From Butyricicoccus intestinisimiae (GTDB lineage: Bacteria; Bacillota; Clostridia; Oscillospirales; Butyricicoccaceae), in the NCBI RefSeq assembly GCF_018918345.1, contig NZ_JAHLQI010000002.1, forward strand, positions 434,001-498,000: a stretch of 64,000 nucleotides of DNA, given 5' to 3'. Made by a program: the position numbers and the translations under genes. Within the stretch, counting starts at the first letter, position 1. The number at the start of each line of letters is the position of its first letter. The notes below the pieces were generated by a model. The model had not been told where the DNA came from. It saw only the letters and a list, made by a program, of their open reading frames with translations, and searched no databases. Below are positions 60,014-64,000 of the stretch, piece after piece.

Positions 60014-61396
60014 ATGTCTGACTTTTCTTTAAAGTCCTATGTAACAGACCATAAGACCATCCACCTCGTCGGCATCGGCGGCGTGTCCATGTCTGCCCTT
60101 GCCGAGCTGCTTTTACACCTCGGTGCAAAAGTAACCGGCTCTGACCGCACGGAAACCGACGTCACAGACAAACTGGCCAAGCTGGGCGCCAGCATTACAT
60201 ACGCACATCTGCCGGAAAACGTAGACAGCGCAGACCTCGTAATCCGCACCGCCGCTGTTCACGATGACAATCCGGAAATCGCGCACGCACGCGAGCTGGG
60301 CATTCCGGTTATGGAACGCGCACAGGCGTGGGGCAAGATTATGCTGGAGTACAAGCATGCCGTTTGTGTATCCGGCACCCACGGCAAGACCACAACCACT
60401 TCCATGCTGACGATGATTGGTATCGAATGCGGTTCTGACCCGACGGTCATGGTCGGCAGCAATCTGGATGCCATCGGCGGCACGCTGCGCATCGGCGCGC
60501 ATGATTACTTCATCGCTGAGTCCTGTGAGTACACCAACTCCTTCCTCAGCTTCCACCCGACGGTTGCCGTTGTGCTCAATGTCGATGCAGACCATCTGGA
60601 CTTCTTCAAGGACATTGATGATATCATTCATTCGTTCCACCGCTTCTGCGAGCTGGTTCCGGAAAACGGCGCCATTGTCGTCAACCACGACTCCGCCAAC
60701 GCCATGAAGGCAGTTGCAGGCATCGACCGCACCTGTATCACGTTCGGCACCACACCGGAGGCAGATGTTTATCCGGAAAATGTCACCGACAACCACGGCT
60801 ACTACAGCTTTGACGTCATGCACAAGGGCAAGCTGTTCACGCATGTCGATCTGTCCGTGCCGGGCCGTCACAACATGCTCAATGCGCTGGCTTCCTGTGC
60901 GGTATGTATTTTCATCGGTTTGGATCCGGAGAAATCCGCAGCAGGTCTCAAGAAGTTCACGGGTTCTTCCCGCCGCTTCCAGCTGACCGGCCATATGGCA
61001 AACGGTGCAACCGTCATTGATGACTATGCACATCATCCGACGGAGATGACGGCAACGCTCAAGACCGCCCGCGAGATGGATTTTGACCGCATCATCTGTG
61101 TTTTCCAGTCTCACACGTATTCCCGCACCAAGGCACTGCTTCCGCAGTTTGTCGAGGCGCTCAAGCTGTGCGACAAGGCGATTGTGGCAGACATCTATGC
61201 TGCCCGCGAAAAAAACACGTTTGGCATCAGCGGCAAGGACATTGCAGACCAGCTGGATGGCGGCGAATACTATCCGTCTTTCGAGCAGATTGAAGCGCGT
61301 GTCCGCGAAATTGCGCAGCCGAACGACCTCATCATCACGATGGGCGCCGGCAACATCAACGGCATCGGCCCAAAGCTGTGTGTTGACGCAAAGTAA
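60014..61396 (+). CDS. murC: UDP-N-acetylmuramate--L-alanine ligase
   Basis: Adds the first stem amino acid in peptidoglycan synthesis. The 460-residue Mur ligase has IHLVGIGGVSMSALAE at the N-terminus, the ATP loop SGTHGKTTTTSM near 119-130, VLNVDADHLDFF and DDYAHHPTEM in the C-terminal domain. A TTGGAGGC site precedes the ATG. It stands alone, not in a dcw cluster, as in B. subtilis. Confidence 0.96.
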   Translation: MSDFSLKSYVTDHKTIHLVGIGGVSMSALAELLLHLGAKVTGSDRTETDVTDKLAKLGASITYAHLPENVDSADLVIRTAAVHDDNPEIAHARELGIPVMERAQAWGKIMLEYKHAVCVSGTHGKTTTTSMLTMIGIECGSDPTVMVGSNLDAIGGTLRIGAHDYFIAESCEYTNSFLSFHPTVAVVLNVDADHLDFFKDIDDIIHSFHRFCELVPENGAIVVNHDSANAMKAVAGIDRTCITFGTTPEADVYPENVTDNHGYYSFDVMHKGKLFTHVDLSVPGRHNMLNALASCAVCIFIGLDPEKSAAGLKKFTGSSRRFQLTGHMANGATVIDDYAHHPTEMTATLKTAREMDFDRIICVFQSHTYSRTKALLPQFVEALKLCDKAIVADIYAAREKNTFGISGKDIADQLDGGEYYPSFEQIEARVREIAQPNDLIITMGAGNINGIGPKLCVDAK

Positions 61397-61412
61397 CTTG
61401 TTCTAAACAGCA

Positions 61413-61450
61413 AAAGACTGCATTTCACGCGAAATGCAGTCTTTTTTTAT
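61413..61450. terminator. Bidirectional terminator between murC and the MreB paralogue
   Basis: AAAGACTGCATTTC pairs perfectly with GAAATGCAGTCTTT around ACGC; seven Ts follow. Confidence 0.88.
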
Positions 61451-62466
61451 GCCAATCCCTGTCTACGGCGCGCGAGATTGATCGGCCCGTCATGCAATTG
61501 CTTCAGCCGGTTCAGGGTGCGGCGCGTGCCGAGAATCACGCAGGTTTCCGGCTCGTCCGATGTATGCGCCTCCAGCCCCAGCGATTGCGAAAGATACGCC
61601 GCCATGCCGTACAGCTTGGATCCGCCGCCCGCCAGTGCCATGCCGGTCTCCGTCAAATCTCCGACCAGCTCCGGCGGCGTGCGCTCCAGCAGCGCACACA
61701 CGGCTTGCCGGATGAGCTCCGCCTGTTCCCGCAAAAGCGGCATCAATTCTTCTGACGTCACGGTTTCGCAGGCGGGCAGCCCTGTAGATACGCGCCGTCC
61801 GCGCACCGGCACCGAACACAGCTCGTCTCTCGGCAACACGCTGCCGATGGTCTGTTTGATTTGTTCTGCTGCGGAAATTCCAATGAGCAGGTCATGCTGC
61901 TGCTTGACATACGCTTGAATGGCATCGTCGCAGCTGTCTCCGGCGATGCGAATGGATGCGGCGCACACGACAGCGCCCAAGGAAATCACCGCCAAATCCG
62001 TCGTCCCGCCGCCAATGTCAATGACCAGCGTGCCTTTGGGGCTGTCCGGATCGACACCGGCACCGGCAGCAGCGGCAACCGGCTGTTCCATCAGATATAC
62101 CCGTGACGCGCCCGCCTGCATCCCCGCATCTATGACCGCGCGTTCCTCCAACTCGGACACCAAGGGCGGCACACAGACGAGCAGATTCGGACGCAAAAAA
62201 CCGCCGCATCCGGCGCGCTTTAAGAATATTTTCGTCATGGCTCCGGCAATCGAACAATCGGTAATCACGCCGCCGCGCACCGGACGCACAGCCAGCAAAT
62301 CCTCCGGTGTTCTGCCCAACATATCCCGCGCTTTTTGTCCCGCGCCGACAACACTTCCGGAGCTTCTTCGCATCGCCACCACCGACGGCTCGCGCAGCAC
62401 AATTCCCTTTCCCTCTCGATACAGCAAAACCGACGATGTACCCAAATCCATCGCATAATCAAACAT
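61447..62466 (-). CDS. MreB/Mbl-family actin-like protein
   Basis: A 339-residue bacterial actin that guides wall synthesis along the cell side. Phosphate loop 1 MDLGTSSVLLYREGKGIVLREPSVVA, loop 2 LVIDIGGGTTDLAVISLG and the adenosine motif GMALAGGGSKLYGM are all present. No mreC or mreD follows, and several positions depart from housekeeping MreB (AMDLGTSS for GIDLGTAN), so it is probably an additional paralogue. Confidence 0.88.
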   Translation of the reverse strand: MFDYAMDLGTSSVLLYREGKGIVLREPSVVAMRRSSGSVVGAGQKARDMLGRTPEDLLAVRPVRGGVITDCSIAGAMTKIFLKRAGCGGFLRPNLLVCVPPLVSELEERAVIDAGMQAGASRVYLMEQPVAAAAGAGVDPDSPKGTLVIDIGGGTTDLAVISLGAVVCAASIRIAGDSCDDAIQAYVKQQHDLLIGISAAEQIKQTIGSVLPRDELCSVPVRGRRVSTGLPACETVTSEELMPLLREQAELIRQAVCALLERTPPELVGDLTETGMALAGGGSKLYGMAAYLSQSLGLEAHTSDEPETCVILGTRRTLNRLKQLHDGPINLARRRQGLA

Positions 62467-62567
62467 CCTGTGTTCCTCGCTTTCTGATTCCGAACGGCTA
62501 TATCAAAGTATATGCCTGTCCGGTATGCGATGATACACAGGATGTTTATTTTTTGTTCGACAAATAT

Positions 62568-63197
62568 TCAGGCTTTTGCCGCGGCAAGAACCCAAATTTT
62601 CTCCGGCTTTTTCTCGCGCAGCAATTGTGCGCAGTGGCTGACCGTGGCGCCGGTCGTGACAATATCATCAACCAGCAAAATGCGCTGACCGGCGAGCTCT
62701 CCCACATCTTTTCTGCGCACAAACGAGCGGGCTGCATTTTCCTGCCGCTGCGCGGCGGACAGCCGTGCTTGCTTGTGCGAGCGCAGCTTGCGTTGGAGCA
62801 TTGGAACATACGGAACGCCCCACATCTCTGAGAGATACTTGGCAAATTCCTCGCTCTGATTGAATCCGCGCCGAAATTTGTGCCAGCCATGCATCGGCAC
62901 ACAGGTAATCACATCCGGCAGCGGCATCTGATGCCAATCCCACGCCTGTGCCATCAGCTCCGCAATCGGGTACAGGCGATATGGCTCATGCGCATATTTT
63001 ATGTGCAGCAGGGCGGCGCGATAGCTGCCGCGGTATTGCGCCGCACAAACCAGATCACTGACATATTCCGGCGGATAACAGGTCAGCGTCTGCATCTCTG
63101 TCTCGATTTGCGCACGGCATGCTTTGCACAGCCCGCGTGCCTGTTCCGAAATCGTCTGTCCGCACAAAATACAATGGGTGGGAAACAGCAGTGACAT
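62568..63197 (-). CDS. comF: ComF family phosphoribosyltransferase-like protein
   Basis: A 209-residue ComF protein: N-terminal zinc finger (CILCGQTISEQARGLCKACR), middle VPMHGWHKFRRGFNQSEEFAKYL and the PRPP-loop ILLVDDIVTTGATV. In competent bacteria it helps single-strand DNA uptake; in non-competent species its role is unclear. It follows recD2 by 3 bases, in one operon. Confidence 0.93.
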   Translation of the reverse strand: MSLLFPTHCILCGQTISEQARGLCKACRAQIETEMQTLTCYPPEYVSDLVCAAQYRGSYRAALLHIKYAHEPYRLYPIAELMAQAWDWHQMPLPDVITCVPMHGWHKFRRGFNQSEEFAKYLSEMWGVPYVPMLQRKLRSHKQARLSAAQRQENAARSFVRRKDVGELAGQRILLVDDIVTTGATVSHCAQLLREKKPEKIWVLAAAKA

Positions 63198-63200
63198 CGC

Positions 63201-64000
63201 TTATTCCTCCTCCATGCGTGTCTGCGCGTCCTCCGGCATCTGCCGAATGAGCCGCGCACGCAGGGCACTATACCGCCGATTGCGCGTATTGGTGTGCACC
63301 ATGGTTTCTGCCACATCCGAATCTCCGACGAGCACAAGCAGCTTCTTTGCACGCGTAATCGCCGTGTACAGAATATTTCGCGTCAGCAGACGCCTGCCGA
63401 TGCCCGCGGGCAGAGCGACAATGACCGCATCAAATTCACTGCCCTGCGATTTGTGTACCGTCATAGCATAGGCAAGCTCCAATTCACCGAGCATATCAAA
63501 CGTATAGTGTGCGAGCTTGTCATCAAACTGCACGCAGAGATTTTCATCGCGCAGAGAAATACCAACAATTTTTCCGACATCTCCGTTAAACATGCCGGTT
63601 CCTTCTTCCTCCGGATCGTGCTCTTTTTCCCACACAATGTCATAGTTATTGCGCACCTGCATGACGCGGTCTCCCAAGCGGAAAATCGTGTCTCCATATC
63701 GTTTTTCCGGCTTGCACGCATCCGGCGGATTGAGTGCGTCCTGCAGCATCCGGTTGAGCTGCTGGGTGCCTGCTGCCTGTCGGCGGGACGGAGTCAGCAC
63801 TTGAATCTGCTCGGGAGAAAATCCATAGTAATCCGGCAGACGCTTGCGGCACAAATCCACGACCGTCTGCATGACGTCCTCCGCGCTGTGCTTGCGCATA
63901 ATGAAGAAATCCCCATCGCGCCCGCCGCTGACCGGCATTTCTCCGCGGTTAATCGCGTGTGCATTGCGGACAATGGCGCTCTCCTGTGCCTGACGGAAAA
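63201..64000 (-). CDS. recD2: RecD2-type DNA helicase, C-terminal part
   Basis: About 266 residues of the helicase C-terminus are in the window; the rest runs off the right edge. Superfamily 1 motifs are clear: VLTPSRRQAAGTQQLNRMLQ, LGDRVMQVRNNYD, NGDVGKIVGI, AYAMTVHKSQGSEFDAVIV (motif V) and NILYTAITRAKKLLVLVGD (motif VI). RecD2 is a 5'-3' helicase acting in recombination and mismatch repair without RecBC. It overlaps the operon of comF. Confidence 0.92.
   Translation of the reverse strand, partial: FRQAQESAIVRNAHAINRGEMPVSGGRDGDFFIMRKHSAEDVMQTVVDLCRKRLPDYYGFSPEQIQVLTPSRRQAAGTQQLNRMLQDALNPPDACKPEKRYGDTIFRLGDRVMQVRNNYDIVWEKEHDPEEEGTGMFNGDVGKIVGISLRDENLCVQFDDKLAHYTFDMLGELELAYAMTVHKSQGSEFDAVIVALPAGIGRRLLTRNILYTAITRAKKLLVLVGDSDVAETMVHTNTRNRRYSALRARLIRQMPEDAQTRMEEE

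Noticed and set aside
1-64000. CRISPR arrays, tRNA genes, transposases, prophage or conjugation genes
   Set aside because: None seen: no regularly spaced direct repeats, no cloverleaf besides the tmRNA ends, and no mobile-element protein.

Overview
The window (about 55% G+C) comes from an anaerobic, spore-forming Clostridia bacterium. Signs are the sporulation genes spmA, spmB and spoIIID, ferredoxin-linked oxidoreductases, a thiolase/crotonase/3-hydroxybutyryl-CoA dehydrogenase set, and a 4-hydroxybutyryl-CoA dehydratase. The gene content would suit a gut butyrate producer near Butyricicoccus/Agathobaculum; that placement is inference, since no 16S rRNA is present.

Layout. 0-4.8 kb: the 5' part of secA, prfB, a small anchored protein, a PTS EIIA-like protein lacking its phospho-histidine, a two-gene half-size TSUP permease and an anchored protein. 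4.8-5.2 kb: a compact type I toxin-antitoxin locus (33-residue peptide, convergent antisense RNA, all promoters and terminators readable). 5.2-9.6 kb: nadB-nadC, a PfkB-family kinase, smpB and tmRNA. 9.9-14 kb: a membrane protein, a candidate small RNA and the operon asp23-fakA-pth. 14.2-18 kb: SOS-type lexA-recG, then a CDF metal exporter under a NiCo riboswitch. 18-25 kb: pgeF, a solute-binding protein, DUF3783, rny and a YhaN-like ATPase.

25.2-34.5 kb is the metabolic core: 4-hydroxybutyrate dehydrogenase, 4-hydroxybutyryl-CoA dehydratase, a small Cys-rich protein, a family I CoA-transferase, thiolase, crotonase and two tandem 3-hydroxybutyryl-CoA dehydrogenases, all in the strongly biased codons of highly expressed genes. 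Together they feed 4-hydroxybutyrate and acetyl-CoA into crotonyl-CoA; Bcd/Etf is not in the window.

34.8-41.4 kb: spmBA, an AbrB-type regulator, spoIIID, then a scarred stretch in which a TPR gene, a pyruvate:ferredoxin oxidoreductase gene, a sigma-54 activator and rpoN are all cut, in two head-to-head pairs, followed by an SLH/VanY exoprotein. 41.6-51 kb: trkA-trkH and a sugar or inositol-type catabolic block (iolE-like, Gfo/Idh/MocA oxidoreductase, AraC regulator, SSS symporter, YczE-like protein, amidohydrolase). 51-57 kb: an aryl-pyruvate fermentation cluster (iorA, iorB, phenylacetate-CoA ligase, YerC/TrpR-type regulator, acyl-CoA synthetase). 57-64 kb: an ECF sigma/anti-sigma pair, a diacylglycerol glycosyltransferase, murC, an MreB paralogue, comF and the 3' part of recD2.

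No CRISPR array, transposase, prophage or tRNA gene was seen. Starts were set from visible Shine-Dalgarno spacing where possible.
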